From positions 68,485,858 to 68,549,857 of the forward strand of contig NC_083598.1 of assembly GCF_020882245.1 (NCBI RefSeq): 64,000 nucleotides of DNA. Direction: 5' to 3'. The DNA is from Rhopalosiphum padi (Eukaryota; Arthropoda; Insecta; Hemiptera; Aphididae). Shown here in pieces: positions 1 to 13,700 of this stretch (position 1 is its first letter; the number at the start of each line of letters is the position of its first letter). The notes below the pieces were generated by a model. It was not told the origin of the DNA, made no database searches, and was given only the letters and a program-made list of their open reading frames with translations. The translations under genes were made by a program, and so were the position numbers.

Positions 1-1642
1 ATTTTTAAATTGTGGCAAGTCATATTATTATAATAGCATACGTGATTTCTAGTTAAAAAGCTATAGTCAGTCGCAAAGAGAAAAAAATGTCTATGCTAAT
101 AGCATGTAAATTATTGAACAATAAATCATTCCGATGGAATTCACTTATTTTGAGTTATTTAACATTCTAAATTATAATATATTACTGCATAATAAGTATA
201 CTTTTTAAATATTTCAAAGTTATTTTTTCTGAAGCTCAAAGTTTTAAGTTTTAAGTGAATTCTTTAAATATGAAAATAATATAGTGACTCTTTTATTTTA
301 AAGGAAAACTAAAATGACCCTCGAAGTGATGAAAATAAATAAAGTTTAACGGTGAGCGAGATCACGAGATTTTAACACGCATTTATTACTTTCTTGCGAC
401 CTCGGGAAGTTTTCTGATTGTTCGGGATGGTGTGAGCCGAAAGAGAGCTAAATAGGTATATATCCTTCGAAACTCATAAAACAAAACCCACAGTGATATT
501 GCCGCATATTGATCAGTATAATAATATAATATAGTAGTCTGCAGTTATTACTGTCACGTACTTGGTTTGAAGGAAAATATAAAGTTTTATTTTTCAAAAT
601 TGCATTGATGTGGCAAACTTTAAACAGCTACAGAAAAGCGTATACAAAACACTGTCGACCGTTCAATTTCCGATTTAAAATGTATATTGAGACAATCCAA
701 ACCCATCGACGTGGCGCGTCGTTATAAATATAAATAATATAATATATACACGAATTTATTCCGATTCACGGTTTTCCTCAACACCATCGGTTTAGTTTTA
801 ACCAGATAGTAAACACATTACAGGTAATAAAAATGTAATATTTTTAAGTGGTTAACGAGAAAAACGACGTTTTACCCGTATATTAGAATATATTATTATA
901 GAGACAGGCGAAGAGAACACAAAAATGTACAAGGTATAACCAACCACCGCAAGCGTGTGTATATTATAACGCATGATATGAATATATACATTATACATAA
1001 TTTTGGAATGGGCAAATAAAGTATTTTAAAATATTGTTTGTAAATACACATAATACATTTAACATATTTGAAACATTAAAGATACATTTACTAAATCAAA
1101 AACATACATTTTTCTTTTTTTCAATTGTTTACCATGCCCGTTATGAACTATTATATGAATTGAGCTATTATATTATTTTTTAAGACTACATGTGGTATAG
1201 CATAAAAATAAATACAACGTTTTCTTAGTAGCTATAATGGTACATTTTGTTATTAATTACTTTTGTGAATAAGAAATATGTTTTATGTGCGACTGCAACA
1301 ATGGAATTTAATTCGTTTTATATTATTATCAATATAATAGGTACGAGTAATAAAAACCTTTTATAATATTTTATGAGGTCAGGTCAAAGGCTGCAACAAT
1401 TTAGTACGTATTTAATCTTTTTTGAATATAATATGTGTATATTTAGTATTTTAGACACATAGAATGTATTTATTTTGTGCTTGGGGTATGAATAGTAAAA
1501 TACTTTGCCCATTCCTGTAGTATAATATATATATTATACATATTGCATTATGATATTATGTAGAAGTTTTGCACAGAAGAAAGAAGATATACATTAATAT
1601 GTACACAGGTTTTCGTCCACGGATATTGATATATGTACTCAC
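1..1642. other. Left edge: receptor intron, no exon recognised
   Basis: AT-rich DNA with short (TA)/(AAT) runs and no open frame with receptor-like cysteine spacing or YWTD motifs on the minus strand. Propeller 2 of the receptor, expected next, must start left of the window. Confidence 0.6.
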
Positions 1643-1714
1643 TTATCGGCGTAACATTGGCTTTTTTATAAGGTCTGTGTTTCGTGTGTTTGGATAAAAC
1701 CGTTTTGTTCTTAA
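1643..1714 (-). CDS. Lrp4: LRP4-like exon: short basic linker (probable, possibly cassette)
   Basis: 72 bp, phase 1 to 1, acceptor aattttacag and donor ATAA|gtgagta. It continues the frame from the preceding EGF exon and encodes about 24 residues rich in Lys, His and Thr (VKNKTVLSKHTKHRPYKK then ANVTPI). In vertebrate LRP4 the EGF runs almost directly into propeller 2, so this would be an extra linker. Being phase-symmetric it could be included or skipped without changing frame. It has no domain signature; the call rests on splice signals and phase fit only. Confidence 0.6.
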   Translation of the reverse strand, partial: LRTKRFYPNTRNTDLIKKPMLRR

Positions 1715-4700
1715 CTGTAAAATTATTCAACCAAAAAACAAATGACGATGAAAAACAAAAACAAAAAAATAAAAACGATCAAAAAAAAAAAAAAACGTAA
1801 TTCTAACTAATAATAATTATCATCACAGCAATGTCCACTCGGAAGAAAAATCAATCAATCAATCAAATACTATAATATTAGTGTTACAAAAATATATAAA
1901 TAAAAATATTATAATATGGTTGAAAAAAACAATATTACCGTTACCGCGCACGCTCTTGGCGGGCGCAAAACTGCGTGTACGGAGCTACGAATATTTTAAG
2001 TGTCGCGATAGTTGTACAAATTATAATACCTATTGTGTATATCGAACAAAATTATGTAATAGCAGTAACGACGCTTACCTTCTTCGGCGCACATCAGACC
2101 GTCGGACATCAGCATCAGACCGTTGGGACAAGAGCACGAGATTTTCGGCGACTTGCTGTTGATTTGAGGTGCCGGCAGGCACAGATGAGAACAGTGGCCG
2201 TTGACGGCGGCGCAGTGGTTCACGCCGTCCGGTTGCCTGTACGGGTGATAGACGTGCACCACCATTGGGTTCTGAGTCTGAAACGACATTATAACGTTGA
2301 TATATAATACATATATACGTATAAATTGACATCGTTTTGACTAAGGTCGCCGCGATCGTATGATATATGCAGGAAATTTGAGATCGGTATTCGTAGGAGA
2401 CTGGAGAGGAGTACATAATCGAGACTTTTAGGTGGTCGTTGTGGCACAAATTATAAAATATAATTACACCGATACCAAAAGGAAAACGTGTAAGAGGGAA
2501 AGTCAGGTCTCAGTCCATTACACTCCCCACCCTAGATACATTCGTTACGACGAGGTGAGATGTTCGACTTTGACGACTATTTTGAATTCGCTACATTGTT
2601 GTTTTTAATAAGAATTTTAAAACGGAACGATAAATTTTAATTTATAAACTAGCGTTTTCGTGCACTTAGTGTGCCCGTTCAGAATGCATTCGTGTTAAAT
2701 TTGGTTGTCTAATGCTAACATTTAGCGTAACAAGTGTGTATAAAAATAATATATTTGGTTTTCTGACTTGGTGTGTAGATGATATTTCCGACATATAAAC
2801 TTTACATAGCTGTCCCGCCTGACGTTGCCTGTGCAAATGTTTTTGATATTTTAAGTTACATTTTTTAAAAATTATTTTTCACTCGGGTTAGGTCCGTGTT
2901 AGACTAATAAGAGGGGTATAGAACATATATATAAATATTTTCTGAGCTTACACGGGAGCAAATAACAGCTGTAGTTGTGCTCGTGCACTTCGTTACGTAT
3001 TAAAATTACGCCTGTTATGTGGTTCAAACTTGGTTTAATTGGTTATATATACAATATAAAGATTACATTACCATGTGCAGGGCGGTGACCGTGGTGATGT
3101 TGGAACCGTTAAACTTGTTAGCCTTGATTATCGCCTTTTGGTTCCAGTCGGACCAATACAGCGAGTCCTCGAACGTGGATATGCTGAACGGGTGCGGTAG
3201 CCAAGTGGTGCTGAACAAGACCAGGCGCCTTTGGCTGCCGTCGAAGTTGCACGACGATATGGTGTGCAGCTTGGCGTCCACCCAGTACAGCCGGCCGGAC
3301 ACCAGGTCCAGGGTAATGCCGTTTGGCCATTTCACGTCAAACGAGGCGATCACCTCGCGGTGTGTGCCGTCCATTCCGGCCCGTTCAATTTTCGCGTTGC
3401 TACCCCAATCGCTCCAGTACAGCCACCTACCAATGAACGCGTTTGTTGCGCATTTAATAATATATTATCAGTCATCATGGTGTGACGGAAAAATGGGCTG
3501 AGTTTGCGTTTTGTTTAGATGATGGGGGGGGGGAGGTAGAGATAGCGTTGTCTTTGTAAATTACCCGTTGAGTGGATCTACGGCTATAGACCTGGGCTCC
3601 TTCAGTTCCGACCTGAAAAGCGTCTTTTGCATGTTGCCTTCGAAGTTGGCCAATTCAATCGAATCCCTGTCGGCGTTCGTCCAATAAATGTGCCCGTAAA
3701 TCCAGTCCACGGCTAAACCGTCAGCTGATGACAAGCCGCTTTCCACTACGATCGATCGTTCTCGACCTTCGTCGATCGGCGCTCTGGGAAGAACAATAAA
3801 AGTAAAATCCACACATAGACGACCGAATTAACAAATCAATTATTTATTACATTATACACTATCGATTTTGAAGCCACCGGCCAATCGAAGTACCAAAATT
3901 GGTAGACAGTTTTATTTATACCGGTGTTTTTATCATTGACGTTTTGAAAATAAGCGTAAGAATATTGCGGATATATGGCTGTATTATAATATTATCACTT
4001 ACTTGTAAATTTTCTTTTCGGATACGTCTCCCCAGAATATCATTCCGGTGCGGAATACAAAATCGATGGCGGTGGCAGATTTCGTGCTGTTGATTATGGC
4101 GGACATCTCGTGATGATCTAACGATATTTTCCGTATATTGTGTTGCATGGAGAATAAGAGCGACGCGTGTCCTTCCATCGCCTTGCATCTAGTGTGATCT
4201 TGCGGGTCCCGCAGGTATCCCGGCTCGCATTCGCATTTGTACGTACCTTTTTCGTTGATGCATATTTGTGAACAACTGCCTTCGATCTCGCATTCGTTCA
4301 CGTCTAAAAATTTTAATATTGCACGATTAATAACCATAACCATGTCGGGGACACCCCAGTAAGTAGATTTATTGGTTCGATATAAAAATATTTAGTGTTA
4401 CACACACTGAGTTTTAAAATGTGTTCCTGTAGGTTAATAAATTATGTGTATAGGTTCGACTTTACCATCCTGATATTATGAATATTTTATCAGATCTATA
4501 AACCCCGGTATCATCATAATATTGCATGTGGTTATTATTTTTGCTTTTACAGTATGAAATCGTGGTCTGAAAATTTAATTTATTATAATGAATTCCGATT
4601 TTTCATTTTTTGCATATTCGAGACAAGACTTAATGACTAATATTATGAATATATATTATTTCACGTCACGCAAATGGATTTACAAAAATAGAGATAACCC

Positions 4701-7700
4701 AGTTTCCCTTGACGTTCAAATAAATATCTCGGACACGTAAAAATAAAGTAGAGTCTGTAAAAATCTAACCAACATTTAACGGGAGTTGTCAGCGTTATCA
4801 TTTCTAGCACATAACGAGTTTGGGCGAAACCAGAAATTATGTATAGGTTAGATAGGTATATTTATAGTTTTTTGTTATATTTGTTTCCTTATTAATTGGA
4901 TATAATTTTTTTATTTACACGAATTAATACGAACCAATATGATGGCTATATGGGTCCTATACGTGTATCATTATCGACTCCCAGTGCCGCCATAAAAATA
5001 TTAAGGCATCAGTGTATAAATACTTTAGTGTTATAAATTATATTCATCTATTTAAATTTGTATACAATTCTGATTTTTATCAGATTACTTTTCTTGTACA
5101 AATTTAGAATACGTATAATCAATACACATTCATAATATTTCATAGGTGATCATGTTGCAGCTAGTAATTGTTAGGAACTATTTACTTTTAAAATATGCGA
5201 TTTTTTAAAGCGTTATAATTCTAAAAATATTATATTTAAAAAAATGTATATGATAGTTCATCAGCTACTGAATCAAACCACGGCAAATGTGAGTGACACA
5301 TTTATTAGATAAATGTAAGTATAATAACTATTATTATATTATTATCATAGTATGTACATTGATAATCGTTCTAATTACTTTTGGTTTCGTTGAATATTAT
5401 TGTATTTAAAATTATAAAATCGATGTATTTTCATCGTTTGTTTTTTATTTAAGATTATGCTTTAAAAAACCATGCGTGAGAGAAAACGGTTTGCAGGTTC
5501 CTGAAATTGTGAAATATATTTAAATAAACGAGACTGTTCAAAATTGAAATTAATTTAAACTGCATCATCGATATAATACGATAATCGGTGACATATCTGA
5601 CGCAGTTTGTGGAGGCCAGCGACTATAACCATTAACCGATGATACTACATGGCTTAGGCTTATTGCGTATATAACAGTTTTCTGACGGCGCAACATCGTA
5701 AGAAATTGACGTTTAACACCGAATAATCACGTATTCGAGGGAGACCACCTGTCGATTAGCTCTATACCCAAGTCGAAGGGGGGGGGGGGAATAAATAGAT
5801 AGGGATAAGTACTGTGCAAAATATCAGATGAGCGTTTATAATTAAATTATACCCCACTCGAGGTATACATAAGCCGACGATTAGACCCGAGGGTTGAACT
5901 TGTACATTATACTATAGGACGACGTCGACAATGATGATATTAATAATAATAATAATAATAATAAAAAGAAAATTACGATACAAACCGTCACATGTGTTGT
6001 TGTTGATGAGCTTGTAGCCGGGCTTGCAGGCGCAGCGGAACGTGTGTGGTAAATCGATACAGAGCTGCGAACAGCCTCCGTTGTTGATCAAACATTCGTT
6101 CACGTTGCACGCTTCCTGTTCCTCGTCCTCGAACCCGGGACAGTCCATGTTCTTATCGCACACTTTCTCCAAGGGTATGCATATGCCGCCCGTCTCGTCG
6201 TTGCCGCAATCGAACTCCGTGAACGGGTCGCATTTGTGCACCGGTTCTTCTGATATAACGAAGACGGCTGATTAAGCAATTTTATAAACTAAGTTTTTCA
6301 TAACGAATAATTATATATCGCGACCCTTAATCAGTGTGATTTAAAGTGATTGCACCAGTTCAATCACTTAAAGAATAATTTTGTGGATTAATTTTTCAGG
6401 ACCAATGATTACAAAGAAATTAGCGATTATATATTAGCAACCCGAGTTCTCAAATTAATTTTAAAATTGAATATGTTATAATTAAAAACTAATTTTAAGT
6501 CTTGTTATAAATGTGTATTAGATTATATGTTTTTTCGTCCGATTCCGGCGGTATCTTTAACATAATATATTTGTACGAAATCGGATATCATTTTTAGAAC
6601 GATCCGAACGTTTCATTTAAAATGTTAAAGCATATCCGCTGAATCCCTAGATCTTTGTATGATAATATGCTATTTTAATATGCATATGTAGTAGTTTTTT
6701 TGTTGATATTCACTTCGTTTATTCCGAACAGAAGATAACAAATAAATATATAATAACCATAACATCGTCGCGTGTGTACTACCATATACATAATATACAT
6801 ATAACGGCAAAGAAATGCTTTTACCGACAGCCGCTTACGAACGCGGGTCGCGCGCGAAACACTGATATTAAACCGGTATGGCGGTGCGATTTAAATATTA
6901 TATTATTATAACGTGCGGCGGACTCACTGCAGTTTTCTTCGTCGCTACCGTCGGCACAGTCGGGCGTACCGGAACAGTGGAGGAATCCGGGAATGCACGT
7001 GTTGTCCCGGCAACGGAACTGGTCGGACCGACAAGTGGTGTTGTGGCATCGGTGCGGCGCTTCGTCGGATCCGTCGGCGCAGTCCACGCTGCCGTCGCAC
7101 ACCCACGACTGTATGACGCAGTGGCTGTGGTCGTCGCACTCGAACTCGGAAGAACGGCACTGCGACACTCTGGTAGTTTCGGCGCAACCCTGTGTGTGTG
7201 TAAAGTATATAATGTATATAAATCGGAACCGATCGTGACAAGACGCAGTACATCGTAATCTGTGGTATATCATCGGTATTACAGTTTGTTATATACGCGC
7301 CAATACACTCGACCAGAACGACCAGATGTGGCCGCGGCGCGGGGGAGTATAGTTCATAAGTAAACCAAATTCAAATTATTCTTAAATAAGATTGCAGAGC
7401 AAAAAACATTGTTTGAAAACCTTTCAAAGTTGCTTTGAACCTCGAATCCGAATTGGATCGACAAACGTATATATAATATATATGTATATAATATTGTTCA
7501 ATGTTTAAACTTTACTCCCAGAGATTAAATAAATTAACCTCCCACTCCAACACTGCAACTTATAATAAAATAAATATTTTTTAGGTCGATGAATGTTTAC
7601 TAAAAAGTATTAAATTAAATATCAATTATTTTGTCCAAAGTTCGTCAAAGTTTAACTTACCAATATTTCTAAATAAAAAATTGAAAATTATAATTAATTA

Positions 7701-10700
7701 AAGATTATTATAATTTACATAAAAATGTATAATATACTTAAGTTATTTAAGTTATTATATAAATTATTGATCGATAATCATAGAACATTTTTTATTGAAT
7801 TGTATTCACAATCTATTTCAATGGTTCGCTATACACATGATTCCGTACATATATATAAATAAAATACAAACGTATAAACTATGTTAAGATAAATGATTTA
7901 TTTAATTAAATTAAACCATATAGTAAAACACAAATTGTTGAAGTCTTACATTATTTATTTTTAAGATGACTAGTTAAAACAAGAAAATCACCGAGGAACT
8001 CATATGTTTTTTCGAATTATTAATGTTTAAGATATTGCGAATGATTGTGTATAAAAATATTATTATGATTTATGATAATGTATAATTACTTAAATATTAA
8101 ATATGTATCATGGCAATAATAGTTCGTGGTTAAAATAATCTAATTTCATTCTATGCATATCTACACCGTAGTCGTCAGAGAAGTGCAATAATTTTTGGGT
8201 ATTTCATAATTTTTCATGGGATTTCAGCTAAAGGTATCTACTCGTAATATGCGTGTATTAATGTATTATAATATATTATATTATTAAATCATTATATTTA
8301 TTGTAGGATACCGAATGATGCATCCACGACACTGGTGTAGCGAATTAGCCTATCCAGAACACCGTTTTACCACGATGGTTACGTATTTTTGAAATTTATA
8401 TGAACGTACTTACAATATTTTAACAGCATATTCTATTATATCATTAAACGTTTTGTAAATCAAAATTGTTGTTATCGTGATTGGTGTAAATTATTAAGTA
8501 ATGAACAATGATGTAAAATACTCGTCATACAGCCGTAATATAATTTACTAAATATGTGATTTTAGTCAATAGTTATTGTTGTGTGAACTACTTGCCATTC
8601 CATTTCTCGTGTACAAAATGTGAAATGTCTATATTAATAGGAACCGTTTTTGAGAAATAATTATTGCACGATCTTTGAAATTTGAACTCTCGCATTCACG
8701 CTCATTAGAACTTATGCATACATCAAAAGAAAAGAGCCTACTTCAAGTCTCAATGATTTCAAATATGATGAGAACTTGGGCGTTGAATTCTTTGAACTTG
8801 CGGTCGGAAATTATTATAACGAAAATGTAAAAATCCTAAATGTATACGTAGAATTTTCATAATGTTAATAAACATTCAAATAAGCATAACAATTGCGTTT
8901 GCTTTTGTTAATATAGTATATAATTTCCTATTTTCCTTTATAATATGTATATGAGTAAAGCTGGTTGTAATATTCTCGAAAAAATTGTTTTTAGGCTTTA
9001 AAAATAACAATGAATACAAATTATTAATTTTGTTCCATCATAATAATTGTTGTTTCCCGTTGTAATAAATATTAAAACGGACTCCCGTGTCACTTAATAT
9101 TTTTTTACAGTTTTTAAAGCAACTCACAATAATAGGTAGGAAAAAAATAAAATGAAAAATGAAAATGTATAAATTGTTTAACGATTTCAATAAAGATAAT
9201 TTTTATATTTATGGCGATAATTATTGTTATATTTCGACGATAACAATAATAGTTTCCAAAAAAGTCAAATTCCCAAAAATAAAAAAATAATAACAAACCT
9301 ATATAATAATTATATAACGATTTAGTTAATGAATATATCGTGTGATTTTTAACTATGTACTTATATACTCATACGGTCACATTATAGTTTCTTTGGTCCT
9401 ACTAAAAGTTAAATGCACATCAAGCTTTACATGTGGCAAATTTATGTATCGATACGCGATAGGATGCAATGAACACTATAAAATTATCGTCGTATAATAA
9501 TAATATTATACATTTTATAAATTGTTTTTATACCTCGATAACTGATAAGGTACATGGCTCCAGAATAGTATCTACTCACAAAACCATTAATTGTCTCGAG
9601 AAATTATTTTTTTAGGCAACTATATAATAAATGTACTCAACAATGATCAGTTCATCACTTACGATTTCGTCAGTTTGGTCGGTACAATCGAAGTCGCCAT
9701 CGCAACGCCAGTTCAACGTGATGCAAGTGTTGTCTTTGACGCACGCGAATTCGGACTCGGAACAGGTGATGTTGGGACAGTTGAGCTCATCTGTGCCGTC
9801 TTGACAATCGTCGTCTCTGTCGCACACCCAAATCTTTTGAATACACTTTCCGTTGCCACACGTAAACTCATCGTCTCTACATGTTTCGTCTACAGTAGAC
9901 AGAAATAATGTTAAAAAACAAAAAACAACAACAAGCGATTAGCTACGGCGGTTGTATTATACACTTTACATATATATTTGTAAGTAAAAAAAATATATAT
10001 GTGTAGGGGCTCAAAAATAATTTATTATGATATTAAATTGATAATTAGCGGATATTAAAGTCAAAGATATTAAGAAGAGAATTGTATCCAACCGACACCA
10101 AGAAAAATTGATATTATAAAATATACGTAAGAATAATAACAAAATTAAATATAAATATAATGATGATATATATTAAATAGGCAGGTATGAATGTGATGGT
10201 ATGTATAAACGAATCGTCATATTTGAAGGGAGAAGAATGGGGGGAAAAAAATCAAAAAGTTATCGTTTCGTCGCTTACTGCACTCCTTCTCGTCCGAGCC
10301 ATCCGAACAGTCGGGATTGCCGTCACACATCCATGTCAGCGGAATGCACTCGCCTTTGGCTTTACGGCAAGTGAACTCATCCGTGTTGCATACTCGTTTT
10401 TCTGAAATCACAACACAACAATACGTTCGTACAGATTCATGCAAATAATGATGTTAAATGATGGACGCCAATGATGATTCAATAACTACTCCATTATATG
10501 ATATTATTTTCAAATGATTTACATACATCTATAATACTGTGTGTCATGCTTGTGTGTGTTATTGTGTTACTTTGATTTAGTATTGTGTACAAAGGTGTTT
10601 TTATAAATATTTATTATATATTATTAAACGAGAAGGTACATGTGATGACATAAATACATTCATATGGTTCAAAACAAATATATAATCTTATTTAATAAAA

Positions 10701-13700
10701 TGATCAAATTATATATAATATGTAGGCGTTATACGATTGTGTATATTTAGTATTTCTATACAAGACATTATATATACAGTAGTCGGCCGATGTATTTTTT
10801 AGACTTAAGGAAAAGGGACATAGAAGTTAGACCAAATCGAATTGTTTTTTATATGTAATTATACGTTCATACATGTTTCCTCACTGTAAAAAGTATTTTT
10901 TAGTACATCAGTAATAATCTGGAAACTATCAAAAACTTAATCCGGGTTCGTATTGGAGTTTTAAAGAAATCGATTGATTGTTAAACGTCTTATTGTATGA
11001 TGTTAAGTATAATTCGTAGTTTCTGACCTATACGTAGTAAATATAGGTATCTAAATATTTTAAACGATTTACCATCAAACAGATCTATCCACCAACAACA
11101 AACGTGGCTTTAAAACAGTGCAAACGGTCTATATACTATTAAACCCAACAATTTTATAAATAATTTACGAAAAAACTTTTTTTTTATTATTATTAAAAAT
11201 TGGAAAGAATAAAATTTATATTATATCTTAACCGCAATATATTTTTGAAATCAAACAAATATGACGAATATTGTCTGAGATAAATAAACTGTACATAATT
11301 TATCATCTGATTTAAACAATCCCCTGTACTTATATTGTAAAAAGTAAGAACAAAGATAACAAATTAAAAAAGTTTATCGTTTACACTATTATTCCTGCAT
11401 TTTATGCTTAGAAGATAATAATCATCATATTTACAACTATTAAATTAAAAAAACTTAAGGCTTAATAATAAATAATAATGCCGTTTTTAAACTTTACCTT
11501 TGTTAGGTAATAAAGATTTATTATAACAGAAATTATATATATGAAAAATAATATGTCTTATCTATGGAATTGTATGAACGGCAAACATCGTAAAAAATTT
11601 AATTTGAAAAGCAAGTAGTATAATAAATTCTACGTTTTTTGAGCAAACGAGGAATAATTTATTGTTTTATTTACTAGTACATGTACATATTTTTTATACT
11701 ATAAATGTAGTGAATATATCTGTACTCTGTTTGTCGAGATATTGTGGTTACTTCACGCATACAACTGTGATCAAGGAATGTGGAGGTTGGTTGTTGCAGC
11801 AGCTAGGGCGCAACGCGTTTTGACTTGTGAGTACCAGCATTGGGTACGAAAAATAAAATAGTAAAATTACAGTTATTCTTTAGTTCCTGCTTACGAATAT
11901 TAAAAGTAAACAAAAATGCCATTTTTTCGAGTATATAATATATACTAAATATATAAATAAATTTCATAATACCCTATTTTTGTGTTGTTATTTTAATGGA
12001 ATTTTGATAATCATATTGCTTCTAAAATTACTATTGATGAGAATTTTTTTAGATGACATTTAGGTACCTATGTAAAATAATGTATTGAATTGAGATCTAA
12101 ATTAAAAAATAAGACGATGCTTATACATACATGTTTACAATTTAGAGTTTGACATTTCAGTTCAAGGTCTAAGGACTAAACCTAACCAGGATCTAAGATC
12201 TAACCTAACCAGGTACGTGAAAAATGTTTGGAATAGTTATTTATACACAAGGGCAAAATAAATTTGATATAATTTGATAATATAATTAATGTGACCCATT
12301 AAATTAACTACTAACTACGTATATTTTGTTATAATCATGTATGCCTTAGTTAAATACAACTTTACACTCAAGTAGTAGAATGAAATTGAATAATAAGCTT
12401 TCCTGTAATCAATGTCAAAACGTCATGCTAGGTGGAAAATTGAGAAACAAAAATAATATCAATAACCTGACCGTTCATAAGAAAACGTTTTATTTTTGTA
12501 AAGCTTTTATTTGCAATACTTATATCGTTGTTGAGAACAACAATAGGAAATTTTCGTATTAGGTTTCAGTTGTAAAATAAAGCAATGTGTAAGCACAAGG
12601 AAAAAAATAACTTAATGTTTTCAAGTAGTAAGGTCCTCTTCAAAACATTTGATTCCTTCTTATACAGTTGTCATATACAGTCACGAACGGGAGTGAAGGA
12701 CGTTTTGAGAATAACATATAAAAATAAAAGTAAATAAAACCTGCCTTCATTTCATCAACCATTGCGATGAAAATCGTGTCTGGAGTGACAAACTACAATA
12801 GTTTTAAATCATAAAAATGTTTTTGGGGAAATATAAAAATACTTTTGTATATAATATATAAATAATAATAACGTTTGCACATTTATAAATGGTTTAGTGA
12901 AAAATATAACTACAATAAACAATCAAAATAAATTAAATACAATATTGTTTTAAATATGAGTAAAAGGAAGTACATATTACATGGTGAAAAGAACGTTTTA
13001 CGATAGAATTGGTAACAAAATATTAAACCTATGGACTGTTTTCAATAGAAAATTAAAAAATAATAATAATAATTGTAATCAAACATGTATTCACCCGGTT
13101 GTTATTTAATATTTTTGTGATTAACGTTAGAAATTTATATCTCCGAAAAATATCAACAAAATACGGTAAAATATATAAAAAAAACAGGCTTAATGGATTT
13201 TTCATCGCATAAAATAAACGTTAGGTATTTCAATGAAAAAAGATATACATTTTTAGAAAAAAAAGTTATTTCAAAAGATTGTTATTTATTTTTTTGGTAC
13301 TCAAAAATGTAATATAATATTCTAATATTTAGTTTAACATCCAGATAATATTCAATAATTAGAAGTAACTAGTAAGTATACAATTATTTTTAAATTCAAA
13401 AATAAGAACGAAGTTATAGGAAAAATATTTAATTTAATTTAATTTAAGTTACCTATATAGCATAATTATAATATTATGTCATGCCAATCAGTAATGATTA
13501 TATTATAGTGATCAATAGTAACTATTAGCAAATGAAACAAAGAAATATAAAATACGAAATATTCAACTAAATAGATTATAAGAAGTCTATAAAGTATATA
13601 GTAAAAAAACTTATTGTAAATGGAAATATATTACAACCTATAGCTATATTGACTACTATATTGTCTAATATGTATTATACTTTATGCACGTATAATAATA

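Noticed and set aside
1996..2075. Extension of the receptor EGF exon past 2079
   Set aside because: The open frame continues only because the intron has no early stop; a consensus gtaagc donor at 2078 ends the exon.
3019..3501. 160-codon plus-strand open frame
   Set aside because: It is antisense to the receptor propeller exon; the minus strand carries canonical YWTD repeats and splice sites, so this is a shadow.
6878..7258. Several long plus-strand frames and a second minus frame
   Set aside because: Shadows of the GC-rich exon encoding LDLa 6-7.
12167..12213. CCTAACC-containing tandem duplication and a GGGTTAGGTTAGG at 18542, suggesting interstitial insect telomere repeats
   Set aside because: Only two imperfect units each; too short to be telomeric.
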